Assembly (NCBI GenBank): GCA_017625095.1
Contig: JAGALQ010000027.1
Coordinates: forward strand, 19,203 to 83,202
Length of the DNA: 64,000 nt
Direction: 5' to 3'
DNA from: Clostridia bacterium
GTDB taxonomy: Bacteria; Bacillota; Clostridia; Oscillospirales; Acutalibacteraceae
The stretch's first letter is position 1; each line of letters begins with the position of its first letter. The translations under genes were made by a program, and so were the position numbers. Shown piece by piece: positions 8,970-17,458 of the stretch. Below the pieces are notes generated by a model, which saw nothing but the letters and a program-made list of their open reading frames with translations, had not been told where the DNA came from and searched no databases.

Positions 8970-9253
8970 CTTAGAGCGGCGGAAGTAATCCGAACTGTGT
9001 TTTTTATCGGATGATTTTCGCCTTATCTTTGTTAAAATACTCGCAAATCCGTTAAGGATTTGCTCCGCTTTGTGCCTTGATAAGCCAAAAATCTTCACGA
9101 TAAAAAATCTACGACCTGAAAGCTGAAGATTTTAAAATGATTTTTGGCGATTGAGGGAGCAGGAAGGCTGACGCCTTTCAATCCCGAAACGCCGAAAAGC
9201 GTTGAAAAGAATCGCTTTAAGGCATAGTTCGGATTGCTCCCGTCACTCTAACC
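8970..9253. repeat. MITE-like repeat with imperfect terminal inverted ends
   Basis: The left end (AGAGCGGCGGAAGTAATCCG...) and the right end (...CGGATTGCTCCCGTCACTCT) are imperfect inverted repeats of about 24 bp. The interior contains further complementary stretches, including GCCAAAAATC and GATTTTTGGC. No open frame is present. The right end runs into the stop codon of the downstream-encoded phosphoesterase (stop at 9250-9248). A shortened relative lies at 3749-3770. Confidence 0.6.
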
Positions 9254-10699
9254 GAAAAGACCTTCAAACAGCGGAATATCAAAACCGAGCTGTGTGTTGT
9301 CATAATATCTGCCGATGTTGTTGAAGAAGCCTGCAATGAAGCTGATTACGTCAATAATCGGGTAGTACCACTTGGCAGGTGTTTTGTATGTGTGGCCGCC
9401 TTCGTTGCTTGTCTTTTCAATTGTTATGCTGCCTATTTCTTCACCGTCTTCTACGGTGTAAGATCTGATTACTATTGATTCGTTAGTGAAATCGATAAGA
9501 TTGTATATTGTGTCTTCGGTCAGGTATGCGTGACCGATGTTTTCGCTCAGCTCAATATTATCGTCGTTGCGGGGGTTGTTGATTGAGCCGGATACCATAT
9601 ATACCGTGCCCTCTGCATTTTTTACCGTGCCGCCGTTTTCTGTTGCGGTAACGGTCTTGTTGTTGTACATTACGTTGGATATTGTGTAGTAGTGGCTGTG
9701 TCCGAGAAGGCAAAGATCAAAGCCGAATTCGTCGGCGATGGGTGCCCACATAATGCGAAGAAGCTCGTTTTCACTCTCGCGGCTGGGGATTCTGCCGCTG
9801 TAAAGGTCGTGGTGGAATACGGCAACTCTCCATTTTACATCAGGGTTGGCTTCTACAGCTGCCTTTACAAATCTGCGGTGGTCAGCCATACTTATGTTGT
9901 TGCTGTCAATCATAAAGAACAGTACATCGCCCTTTACAAACCAGTAATCTGTACCGACGTATGATTTGAGGTTCATTTTTGCCGTGTTGGGCTGGAATGT
10001 GAAATATCTGTAATCAACACTCTTACGGTCGTGGTTACCGATAACTGTTGCAAAGGGGATTGATTTGATATATTCGGGCGCACAAAGACCGGTATATTCG
10101 TCGCGTAATCCGTCGCTGGCCTGGTCGCCTGCAGAGAGGATGAGGTCAACTGTCTTTCCGCCTGCAAATGCCTTTGTGACACCTGCTGTAAGTGTTTTAT
10201 TGAATTTGCCTGCTGTGTCGCGGATGCTGTTTTCTTCATATTTGTCACCGGATATATGAATATCTGTCATATACATTGCGGTGAATGACTTGTCGCCGTC
10301 AACTGAAAAAGTGTATGTTTTGCTCTTCCAATCACCCGATTTGCAGTAATATGCGTATGTTGCAGGACCCTTGAGACCGCTGATAACTGCACCGAGGCGG
10401 TAATCACCCTGAGGTGTGGCTTTCGCAGTGGTGCTGAATTTCCCGATTTCACGGCCGAGTGAATCAAACAGCACAACCTCGCCCTTATCTGCTTTGCTGT
10501 ACCACGAAACGTATCTTTCGCTTTCGTTGCTGCCGGGTGTGAGCATAACGGCTGCTTCAATCTGCTCTGTAGCCGCGGCATAATACTCGTTCCATATAAC
10601 ATCCGAAACCGACTGAGCATTTGCCGAAAATGATGCTGCACAGGTGAACAGCATCACAAGAGCCATTATAAGTGCAGAAAATCTGCGCGTTTTTTTCAT
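9248..10699 (-). CDS. secreted metallophosphoesterase
   Basis: 483 residues with a clear signal peptide (KKTRRFSALIMALVMLFTCAASFSANA, cleavage about residue 28). A short beta domain (about 45-135) resembles the fibronectin-like N domain of purple acid phosphatases (ERYVSWYS..., GPATYAYYCKSGDWKSKTY). The catalytic domain follows, with MTDIHIS, SAGDQASD, GNHDRK and LLGHSHYY. The C-terminus is mildly hydrophobic. Family knowledge suggests an exported phosphatase or phosphodiesterase scavenging phosphate esters. It starts behind AAAGGATG and its 3' end abuts a MITE-like repeat. The exact substrate is unknown. Confidence 0.88.
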   Translation of the reverse strand: MKKTRRFSALIMALVMLFTCAASFSANAQSVSDVIWNEYYAAATEQIEAAVMLTPGSNESERYVSWYSKADKGEVVLFDSLGREIGKFSTTAKATPQGDYRLGAVISGLKGPATYAYYCKSGDWKSKTYTFSVDGDKSFTAMYMTDIHISGDKYEENSIRDTAGKFNKTLTAGVTKAFAGGKTVDLILSAGDQASDGLRDEYTGLCAPEYIKSIPFATVIGNHDRKSVDYRYFTFQPNTAKMNLKSYVGTDYWFVKGDVLFFMIDSNNISMADHRRFVKAAVEANPDVKWRVAVFHHDLYSGRIPSRESENELLRIMWAPIADEFGFDLCLLGHSHYYTISNVMYNNKTVTATENGGTVKNAEGTVYMVSGSINNPRNDDNIELSENIGHAYLTEDTIYNLIDFTNESIVIRSYTVEDGEEIGSITIEKTSNEGGHTYKTPAKWYYPIIDVISFIAGFFNNIGRYYDNTQLGFDIPLFEGLFG

Positions 10700-10883
10700 T
10701 GTTTTTTCATCCTTTCGTGACGATACTATCGTCGGATTTTATAATAGAATATTATATTACTTTTATTAAATGCTTGTCAAGAATAATGAAGGCTCGTCGG
10801 TAAAATTTGTTCTGTGTGTTGACCTTTTATAATTTTATGTGGTAAAATTGACGGAGAAAAAAGTCAGACAGGAGAGTGTGATT

Positions 10884-12086
10884 ATGCACGATTTCAAACC
10901 TATACTCAGATTTGTTGCCTCAAGTGATATTCACTACAACCGTGAAGATCCTTCAAGGCTGAAAAATTATGAAAGAGGCATTGCTCTTGCTTACGATTAT
11001 GCGGCAAGCCAGGAATATAATAAGCTCGATGCTCTTTACGTTGTCGGCGATTTTACGGACAGCGGCAGTGACGATCAGTTTGAGGATTTCAGAAAAACTC
11101 TCGATACCTGCGTAAGGCCCGAAACAAAATGGATGCTCACAATGGCAAGCCACGAGTACTTTTCGGAAGGTGGCGAAGAAGGCGCCCTTGAAAGACTTGA
11201 CAGAATTATGAAGCAGAAGCCCGACAACCATGTTGTTATCAACGGCTTCCACTTTATCAGCGTCACCACAACACGCGGCTGTAAGTTCAGCGATGAAAAG
11301 CGCGAGTGGATCAAGAAGGAGCTTGATATTGCCGCAAAGGATGATCCCTTCAAGCCGATTTTCTTCTTCCAGCATCCGCACATTCAGGGCACGGTTTACG
11401 GCAACGTTTACTGGGGTGAGGACGAAATAACCGATATTCTTATGAATTATCCGCAGATTATCGATTTCTCGGGTCACTCACACGCACCCGTAAATGATCC
11501 CCGTTCAATTCATCAGCAGCATTTTACCTGCGTCGGTACAGGCAGCTTCAAGTATTTTGAGCTTGATGAGTTTGACAAGGTCTACGGCACGGTTCCGCCC
11601 AACGAGAAGAATGCCGCACAGTATATTATCGTTGAAGCTGATGCAGCAGGCAGAGTTCTTATCAAGCCTTATGACGTTATTACAGAGCGTTTCTTCGGCT
11701 ACGAGTGGCTTATCGAAACACCGTGGGAGCCTGACAGCTTCAAGTATACCGATGCTCGTTATCTCACCGATGTAAAACCCTATTTTGCAGATGGCGCAAA
11801 GCTTGAGTTCAAGGTGGAAGGCGACAGCGTTACTGTTGAATTTGACCAGGCAAAGATTGATGAAGACCGTATCAACGACTATAAAGTTACCATCCGACGC
11901 AAGTCTGACAGAGCAATCGTCAAGCAGGTCTGCTTTTGGTCAAGATACTATCTCAACGATATGCCTGAAACAATCAGTCAGAAGATCGAAGAGCTTGAAA
12001 AGGGCGAATATATTGCCGAAATTACCGCACGCGGTTTCTGGAATAACAAATCCGCAAATAAGCTTGTCGGCGAATTTACCGTATAA
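10884..12086 (+). CDS. metallophosphoesterase with altered GNHD motif
   Basis: 400 residues from ATG 10884 (GGAGAG upstream), preferred over an earlier in-frame start at 10839. Motifs SSDIHYN, VVGDFTDSG and FSGHSHAP match the calcineurin-like fold. The usual GN-H-[DE] block is MASHEYF here, so the Asn that normally helps bind metal and phosphate is replaced, which could change activity. About 130 C-terminal residues form a beta-rich extra domain. No signal peptide is seen. It lies divergent from the secreted phosphoesterase and just upstream of uppP. Confidence 0.85.
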   Translation: MHDFKPILRFVASSDIHYNREDPSRLKNYERGIALAYDYAASQEYNKLDALYVVGDFTDSGSDDQFEDFRKTLDTCVRPETKWMLTMASHEYFSEGGEEGALERLDRIMKQKPDNHVVINGFHFISVTTTRGCKFSDEKREWIKKELDIAAKDDPFKPIFFFQHPHIQGTVYGNVYWGEDEITDILMNYPQIIDFSGHSHAPVNDPRSIHQQHFTCVGTGSFKYFELDEFDKVYGTVPPNEKNAAQYIIVEADAAGRVLIKPYDVITERFFGYEWLIETPWEPDSFKYTDARYLTDVKPYFADGAKLEFKVEGDSVTVEFDQAKIDEDRINDYKVTIRRKSDRAIVKQVCFWSRYYLNDMPETISQKIEELEKGEYIAEITARGFWNNKSANKLVGEFTV

Positions 12087-12138
12087 TTGATATTTACCTC
12101 CCTTTCTGCATATCATTTTCAGAAGGGGAGGTGTTTTT

Positions 12139-12966
12139 ATGCTTTCTGAAGTGCTTAAGTCAGTGTTTCTCGGTATTATTGAGGGTGTAACGGAGTGGTT
12201 ACCCGTCAGCAGCACGGGTCATATGCTGCTTGTTGATGAGTTTCTCACCCTTGATGCAAGCGATGAATTTAAAAGAATGTTCTTTATTGTAATTCAGCTC
12301 GGTGCAATTCTGGCTGTTACTGTTTTGTATTTTCGCAGGATGCTTCCGATTGAATTTAATAGTGGATTGAGAATAAAAAAGCAGACTGTTTCTGTCTGGC
12401 TGAAGGTGGCTGTTGCTTGTGTTCCGGGTGCAGTTGTTACTTTGACGGCTGGTGACTTTGTCGATTCTTATCTTCATACACCTCAGGTTATTGCCTTTGC
12501 GCTCATATTTTACGGCCTTGTTTTTATCTTTGTTGAATCAAGGCTCAGGGGCAAAACTTTAAGGGTAGAAACGCTTGAAGAAATATCGTTTCGTGATGCT
12601 TTTATAATCGGTCTGTTTCAGGTGCTTTCAATAATTCCCGGCACGTCACGCTCGGGCGCAACGGTTATCGGTGCGCTGCTTATCGGCGTTCCGAGGGTTG
12701 CGGCGGCTGAGTTTACGTTTTTTATGGCTGTGCCCGTAATGCTCGGTATGAGCTTAATTGAAGTTATCCGCTTCGGCTTTAATGTTACGGCAGGGGAGGC
12801 GGCAATACTTGTTTCTGGTGCCGCTACAGCTTTTGCCGTGTCGCTCATAACCGTGCGTTGGCTCATTAAATACGTCAGCAAAAAAAGCTTTACTGTGTTC
12901 GGCTATTACAGAATTTTGCTTGGTGCAGCTGTGCTGATTTATTTCGGTGCTGATATTATCATTTGA
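12139..12966 (+). CDS. uppP: undecaprenyl-diphosphatase
   Basis: 275 residues, ATG behind GGGGAGG. It has the BacA/UppP signatures EGVTEWLPVSSTGHMLL near the N-terminus and PGTSRSGATVIGALLIGVPR near residue 175, with seven or eight membrane segments, and the length is standard. The enzyme dephosphorylates undecaprenyl pyrophosphate to recycle the lipid carrier for peptidoglycan and other envelope polymers, and it confers bacitracin tolerance. It lies 52 bp after the phosphoesterase and may share its transcript. The tRNA-Ala promoter follows within 40 bp of its stop. Confidence 0.96.
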   Translation: MLSEVLKSVFLGIIEGVTEWLPVSSTGHMLLVDEFLTLDASDEFKRMFFIVIQLGAILAVTVLYFRRMLPIEFNSGLRIKKQTVSVWLKVAVACVPGAVVTLTAGDFVDSYLHTPQVIAFALIFYGLVFIFVESRLRGKTLRVETLEEISFRDAFIIGLFQVLSIIPGTSRSGATVIGALLIGVPRVAAAEFTFFMAVPVMLGMSLIEVIRFGFNVTAGEAAILVSGAATAFAVSLITVRWLIKYVSKKSFTVFGYYRILLGAAVLIYFGADIII

Positions 12967-12997
12967 TTTCAAATTTGAAAAATACTTAAAATCCCTC

Positions 12998-13026
12998 TTG
13001 ATTTCTTTTGCATAGTGTGTTATTAT
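12998..13026 (+). promoter_or_regulatory. promoter of the tRNA-Ala locus
   Basis: TTGATT at 12998-13003 and TATTAT at 13021-13026 are 17 bp apart. They sit immediately upstream of the first tRNA-Ala 5' half. Transcripts from here would cross both junction scars before reaching the intact tRNA at 13240. Confidence 0.6.
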
Positions 13027-13061
13027 ATTCGAGCATTAAGCACACTTGCAAAAGTGAATAT

Positions 13062-13108
13062 GGGGGTATAGCTCACTTGGGAGCCCAAAGCACTCAGAAA
13101 CGCACCCC
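13062..13108 (+). other. attL-like junction 1: tRNA-Ala 5' half plus element arm
   Basis: 13062-13083 matches the tRNA-Ala 5' end (GGGGGTATAGCTCAC...GGGAG, one base different from the intact gene). The match stops in the D-arm and is replaced by the 25-bp arm at 13084-13108, which ends in CAGAAACGCACCCC. A 42-nt leader (13109-13150) then leads to the next tRNA 5' end. The predicted partner is the right junction at 30985-31065. Confidence 0.8.
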
Positions 13109-13150
13109 GCGAAAAACTTAATAAATAAATTACTCAGTGTGCCCTTTTAT

Positions 13151-13197
13151 GGGGGCGTAGCTCAGCTGGGAGCCAAAAGCACTCAGAAACGCACCCC
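13151..13197 (+). other. attL-like junction 2: tRNA-Ala 5' half plus element arm
   Basis: 13151-13172 is a second tRNA-Ala 5' half (GGGGGCGTAGCTCAGCTGGG then AG). It is followed by an arm differing at one base from that of junction 1 (13173-13197) and again by a 42-nt leader (13198-13239, 33 of 42 identical to the first leader). Spacing from half to half is exactly 89 bp, twice. The predicted partner is 29350-29430, with which its acceptor strand pairs 7/7. Confidence 0.8.
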
Positions 13198-13217
13198 GCA
13201 AAAAACTTAATAAATCA

Positions 13218-13331
<114 letters not shown>

Positions 13332-13339
13332 ATTTTTTT

Positions 13340-13365
13340 GCCCACTTTTAAAGTGGGTGTTTTTG
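13340..13365 (+). terminator. terminator after tRNA-Ala
   Basis: CCCACTT/AAGTGGG stem with a 3-nt loop followed by a T-rich tract. The same hairpin recurs after the tRNA 3' half at about 31091-31115. Confidence 0.75.
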
Positions 13366-13393
13366 TTTTCGTTGGGTTACTACTTTGGGTTTG

Positions 13394-13422
13394 TTGAAAT
13401 ATTCATATGTATATGGTATAAT
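13394..13422 (+). promoter_or_regulatory. cargo promoter, zinc-ribbon gene
   Basis: TTGAAA (13394-13399), 17-bp spacer, TATAAT (13417-13422). The same promoter, with flanking sequence, lies at the equivalent place before the K+ channel gene (31138-31166). Confidence 0.8.
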
Positions 13423-13463
13423 AAATAACATAGTAGTTAATTGAAGTAAGGTGAGCCTAAGTT

Positions 13464-15524
13464 ATGGCAGAGAAGAAATATATAATTGATAATGCCGAAC
13501 TGATGGCAGAATGGAACTGGGAAAAGAATAATGAACTGGATTTTGACCCTGAAACATTAACCTTTGGAAGTAATAAAAAAGTGTGGTGGAAATGTCAAAA
13601 AGAACACGAATGGCAAGCATCAATAAAGGAAAGAAATAATGGGTGTGGATGCCCATATTGTGCAGGTAATAACGTTTTAAAAGGTTATAATGATTTACAG
13701 ACACTCAACCCCGATTTAGCAAATGAATGGAATTTTGAAAAAAACGACGGTTTAACACCTATGGATGTAACACCTGGTAGCCATAAAAAAGTATGGTGGA
13801 AGTGTAGCAAAGGACATGAGTGGCAAGCAACAATTAGCAATCGAAACAGAGGAAGCGGATGCTCTTATTGTGCAGGCAAAAAAGTACTAAAAGGATATAA
13901 CGATCTTGCTACTTTTTATCCCCAAGTTGCAACTGAATGGAATTATAAAAGAAATGGAGAACTTACCCCTGCAACTGTTACGTTTGCAAGCAACAAGAAG
14001 GTATGGTGGATATGTAAAAAATGTGGCGGTGAATATGAGTCGTATATAAACAATCGAACTCGAAAAGGTGTTGGTTGCCCTTATTGTGCAGGGCAAAAAG
14101 CCCGCGCCGGTCATAACGATTTGCAAACAATTTCCCCTGATTTGGCGGCTGAGTGGAGTAAGAAAAACACAATTAAGCCGACCGAGGTTACAGCACATTC
14201 GAATAAAAAAGTATATTGGGCTTGCCCACTTGGTCATGATGATTATTTGATGTCAATCAAGCAACGTAGCAATAGGCAGGGCTGCCCTATTTGTGCACAG
14301 CAAAGTCAAACATCGTTTCCTGAACAAGCGATTTATTTTTACCTCAAGCAAGCCTTTCCTGATACTGTAAACAGATATATATTCGACGGACGAGAAATTG
14401 ACATATTCATTCCATCCAAAAATATTGGCATTGAATATAACGGTTATTTCTCACACAAGAAAAAGACAGAAAAAGATATGCTTAAAAAGGCATTCTTCGA
14501 ATCTATTGGCATTACTTTATTTGTTGTAAAGGAATACAAATATGCAGAAGAAAAGGAAAATGCAGACTTTTATATTCATGAGCGAACCACTTTTAACAAC
14601 TTAACTCATCTTATCGAGAATATTCTCAAATCCTTAAATATTGATATTTCTGTCGATGTGGATTGCTCAAGAGATGTCATTTTTATTAAAAATCAATATG
14701 TTATCTTGCGTAAAGAAAATAGCATTGCTGCTGTAAGACCCGATTTGGTTAGCAGGTGGGATTATGAAAAAAACGGATCTATAACTCCAGAAATGGTCAC
14801 ACTTGGAACCGGTCAACGGTTTTATTGGAAATGTAGAATATGCAATAGATCATATTTAGCATTGCCAAGCAAAATTGCTGAGGGAAGCGTATGTTCTAAG
14901 CATCGCAATCTTTTAAAATATGAGGGCAATGATTTAGCAACAAAACACCCTGAATTACTCAAATATTGGGACTATGAAAAAAACGATGTTGAACCGTCCG
15001 AAATATTCGGTGGTGGCGAAAGGGTTGTATATTGGAAGTGTGAAAAAGGACATAGTTACACTAAGTCAATATTAAAACATATTCGAGGCGAAGGTTGTCC
15101 AATTTGTGCCGGGAAAAAAGTATTAGAAGGTTTTAACGATCTCTTATCGCAAAATCCAGAACTTGCTAAAGAATGGGATTATGAGTTAAACAATTGTAAG
15201 CCAAATGAGATTCACTATAATAGTCAATCAAAGAAAATACATTGGATTTGTTCTGTCTGCGGTCACAAGTGGCAGTATAAGGTAAGCAACAGAAAAAATT
15301 GTCCCGAATGCGAACGTAGAAAGAAGCAAATCAATGTATATGATGCAAATGATTTGTCTTTTGTAGGCGCTTTTGATGGAATTAAATCTTTGTGCGAACA
15401 TCTTGGATTGGATTATAAAAAACAGCATGGTAACATATCCTCTGTTTGTACTCGTAAACAAAAAACTCTAATGGGGAAATATGTTTTAAGACATGCAAAC
15501 GATGATGAATTTGGTGAAAAATAA
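13464..15524 (+). CDS. zinc-ribbon repeat protein with PD-(D/E)XK nuclease core
   Basis: 686 residues. Four N-terminal treble-clef/zinc-ribbon repeats (about 10-280, each with WxWEKN, KKVWWKC..GHEW and CPYCAG) resemble the DUF4379 family. A central nuclease-like domain (about 284-395) shows E287, D313 in EIDIFIP and E324 in IGIEYNGYFSH, the Vsr-like PD-(D/E)XK arrangement. Three further zinc-ribbon repeats (about 420-620) follow. The last 60 residues (INVYDANDLSFVGAFDGIKS...) resemble a NUMOD-type DNA-binding helix module. It is likely a DNA endonuclease, possibly homing or defence-related. It is the first gene after the intact tRNA-Ala, driven by the cassette promoter, and is more AT-rich than chromosomal neighbours. 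Confidence 0.85.
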   Translation: MAEKKYIIDNAELMAEWNWEKNNELDFDPETLTFGSNKKVWWKCQKEHEWQASIKERNNGCGCPYCAGNNVLKGYNDLQTLNPDLANEWNFEKNDGLTPMDVTPGSHKKVWWKCSKGHEWQATISNRNRGSGCSYCAGKKVLKGYNDLATFYPQVATEWNYKRNGELTPATVTFASNKKVWWICKKCGGEYESYINNRTRKGVGCPYCAGQKARAGHNDLQTISPDLAAEWSKKNTIKPTEVTAHSNKKVYWACPLGHDDYLMSIKQRSNRQGCPICAQQSQTSFPEQAIYFYLKQAFPDTVNRYIFDGREIDIFIPSKNIGIEYNGYFSHKKKTEKDMLKKAFFESIGITLFVVKEYKYAEEKENADFYIHERTTFNNLTHLIENILKSLNIDISVDVDCSRDVIFIKNQYVILRKENSIAAVRPDLVSRWDYEKNGSITPEMVTLGTGQRFYWKCRICNRSYLALPSKIAEGSVCSKHRNLLKYEGNDLATKHPELLKYWDYEKNDVEPSEIFGGGERVVYWKCEKGHSYTKSILKHIRGEGCPICAGKKVLEGFNDLLSQNPELAKEWDYELNNCKPNEIHYNSQSKKIHWICSVCGHKWQYKVSNRKNCPECERRKKQINVYDANDLSFVGAFDGIKSLCEHLGLDYKKQHGNISSVCTRKQKTLMGKYVLRHANDDEFGEK

Positions 15525-15544
15525 AATTAACTTTTAATAATGAA

Positions 15545-15577
15545 AAACTCCGAGTAGAATTCTATTACTCGGAGTTT
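15545..15577. terminator. bidirectional terminator between cargo and recombinase-fusion gene
   Basis: AAACTCCGAGTA pairs with TACTCGGAGTTT over 12 bp, between two convergent genes. A diverged copy is at 31930-31960 in the second cassette. Confidence 0.85.
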
Positions 15578-15584
15578 CCTATAT

Positions 15585-17231
15585 TTACGCCACCTTATCT
15601 ATTCCCGCTATGAACTGCTCAAAGTCAATATTAAACTCAACTTTCAACTTATATCCTCTGTAAACTTCCACCCGTTTAATCAGGCAGTTTACAATCATTT
15701 TCTTCTTTTCAAAGCTTGCTTCGTCATAAAGCTCTGCCCAAGAAATCAGTTCATCAAAGCTGTCGGATAAGTTTTTGAGAACACTTTCACCGTCTGCAAC
15801 ATCCTTTTCAGCATCACCACATAAATCAAAAAGTCTGCCGCACTCTTTTTCAGATTCTGCAATCAGTTCCGATAGAGTATCAGCCGAAAAAGAACTCTCA
15901 CCCTTGATTGATTTAACAACTTCGGATTTCAGAATGGTGAGATTTTCAAACTCTTTGCTGTAAGCTGTCTTTAACATAGAGTACCTTGCTTTTCTTGCTT
16001 CAAGCTCGTTAGCGTATCGTGACATAATAACATCATTTTTCGATACACCTTTCATTTTGCTGAAAATGTCACGGACAATCTCATCAATCAAATCATCAAG
16101 AATATGCAGAGTGTAACCCGACTGACCGTCACATTCTGTTTGCTTTCTGCTTTTGCCGTAGCAAGCATATCTGATTCGTTTTGTTGTATCAACAGAGCCG
16201 TCTTTTCTTTTACGGTATCTTCCGCTTGTTGTTAGATTCAGCCTTGAACCGCAATGCCCACAGTAAATATTACCGGATAAAAGTGACTTACCTTTTGTAT
16301 TAAGGGGTACTGTAGGATTTTCTTTCTTCCTGTCCGAACGCTCTTTCATAATCATCAATGCTCTTTCAAACTGTTCAGGCGGTATTATCTGCAGTTCAGG
16401 TATAACCTCCGAACGGGAATCACCACTACGAAGTACTCCCGTATAAGTTAGGTTGCATAGAATACCTCTTATAGTATCTTTCTGATTTGCTTTTAGTTCA
16501 GACATTATGTTGAACACTGTATCGTTATCAAGCTCACCTTCTTCAGATAATCTTCGCAAACGTTGCGCTTGCGGAAATGATGGTGTTACCTCATCGCTGT
16601 CATACATCGCATAAACCATTTGCTGTTCTTCGGGTGTTAGATACGAAAGCTCAACCGCAGGTCGCATTGCAATTCTGCTTTCGTCAACGAGGCTAAGTAG
16701 TTCAGAGATAAGATATGTCAGACGGATATAGTGTCGGATTGTTTCTCGACTGTCACCGCTTTGTTCGGATAACTTTTGAATTGATGTTTCACCCTTTAAC
16801 TTCTGCAACACTGTTGCAGAAGTCGGCTCATCCAAATCGGTTCGGTAACCTTGTCGTTTCATTGCATCGAGTTTCAATTTGTAGGCGATGCCTTTTTCGC
16901 TCGGCAGGATATGTTCACGGTGGCAAAGGTTAGAGTCAATCATCGCAACCAACGCTTCATCATCAGATAAGTTGTTGATGAGAACGGGTGCAGCTTCGTA
17001 ACCGAGCTCGTTAAGAATTTGCAAGCGGCGGTTGCCACATACAATCTCATATTCGTTTGTGTCGGGTAGTTGTCTTATGACAATCGGGCTGAGTAAACCG
17101 AACTGACTAATGCTCTCACGAAGCTTCTGCATATCTTCATCCTCCTTGACGGTGAACGGAGAGTTAGTCATCGGTTTAATCAAATTAATTTTTACATTGT
17201 CCATTGTTACTTTATTTTCAAATACTTTCAC
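15585..17231 (-). CDS. ParB fused to the C-terminal half of a large serine recombinase
   Basis: 548 residues, GTG start behind AAGGAAGG. Residues 1-250 are an ICE-type ParB: NSPFTVKEDEDMQKLRESI, the CGNRRLQ box and a helix-turn-helix near 150-170, ending in SELKANQKD. From about 252 the sequence is a serine recombinase lacking its catalytic resolvase domain: TIRGILCNLTYTGVLRSG, a recombinase zinc ribbon (C324, C327, C357, C367), a coiled coil (400-490) and the conserved tail to 548. No catalytic Ser region is present, so it cannot recombine DNA alone. It may be a deletion-generated chimera or a DNA-binding regulator. The frame is intact throughout. Confidence 0.88.
   Translation of the reverse strand: MKVFENKVTMDNVKINLIKPMTNSPFTVKEDEDMQKLRESISQFGLLSPIVIRQLPDTNEYEIVCGNRRLQILNELGYEAAPVLINNLSDDEALVAMIDSNLCHREHILPSEKGIAYKLKLDAMKRQGYRTDLDEPTSATVLQKLKGETSIQKLSEQSGDSRETIRHYIRLTYLISELLSLVDESRIAMRPAVELSYLTPEEQQMVYAMYDSDEVTPSFPQAQRLRRLSEEGELDNDTVFNIMSELKANQKDTIRGILCNLTYTGVLRSGDSRSEVIPELQIIPPEQFERALMIMKERSDRKKENPTVPLNTKGKSLLSGNIYCGHCGSRLNLTTSGRYRKRKDGSVDTTKRIRYACYGKSRKQTECDGQSGYTLHILDDLIDEIVRDIFSKMKGVSKNDVIMSRYANELEARKARYSMLKTAYSKEFENLTILKSEVVKSIKGESSFSADTLSELIAESEKECGRLFDLCGDAEKDVADGESVLKNLSDSFDELISWAELYDEASFEKKKMIVNCLIKRVEVYRGYKLKVEFNIDFEQFIAGIDKVA
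16801..16821. repeat. 21-bp perfect palindrome inside the parB part
   Basis: TTCTGCAACA and TGTTGCAGAA flank a single central C. It is located over codons 137-144, just before the helix-turn-helix. It could be a ParB site or coincidence. Confidence 0.6.
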
Positions 17232-17282
17232 AAAAATAATCCTTCCTTTGTTTTAATTTTTCTTTAAGGGTTTCAGGGAACT

Positions 17283-17456
17283 ATCCCTGACAAGCGAATT
17301 TGGCCGTACAGATTCAGTGCTTGTTGAGACTTGAAAAGTCGAAACAAGCATCTGTGGCTACAAATTCAGTGCTTGCTAAGACTGATGACACAGCATCAAA
17401 AAGTCTTGGCAAGCGGATTTGAATATACAAATCCATTGCTCGTTAAGACAGATGCC
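17283..17456 (-). repeat. degenerate iterons upstream of parB fusion
   Basis: Three related units read on the minus strand share the core CTTARCRAGCAMTGRATYTGT (17403-17456, about 17349-17402, about 17283-17345). They lie between the parB-type start and the next gene. Relatives are at 27652-27703, 41939-41975 and 56277-56312. Confidence 0.65.
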
Positions 17457-17458
17457 AT

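Noticed and set aside
13062-13197. Two further tRNA genes before the intact tRNA-Ala
   Set aside because: Both stop matching tRNA in the D-arm; no anticodon arm, T arm or acceptor 3' strand follows. They are 5' halves.
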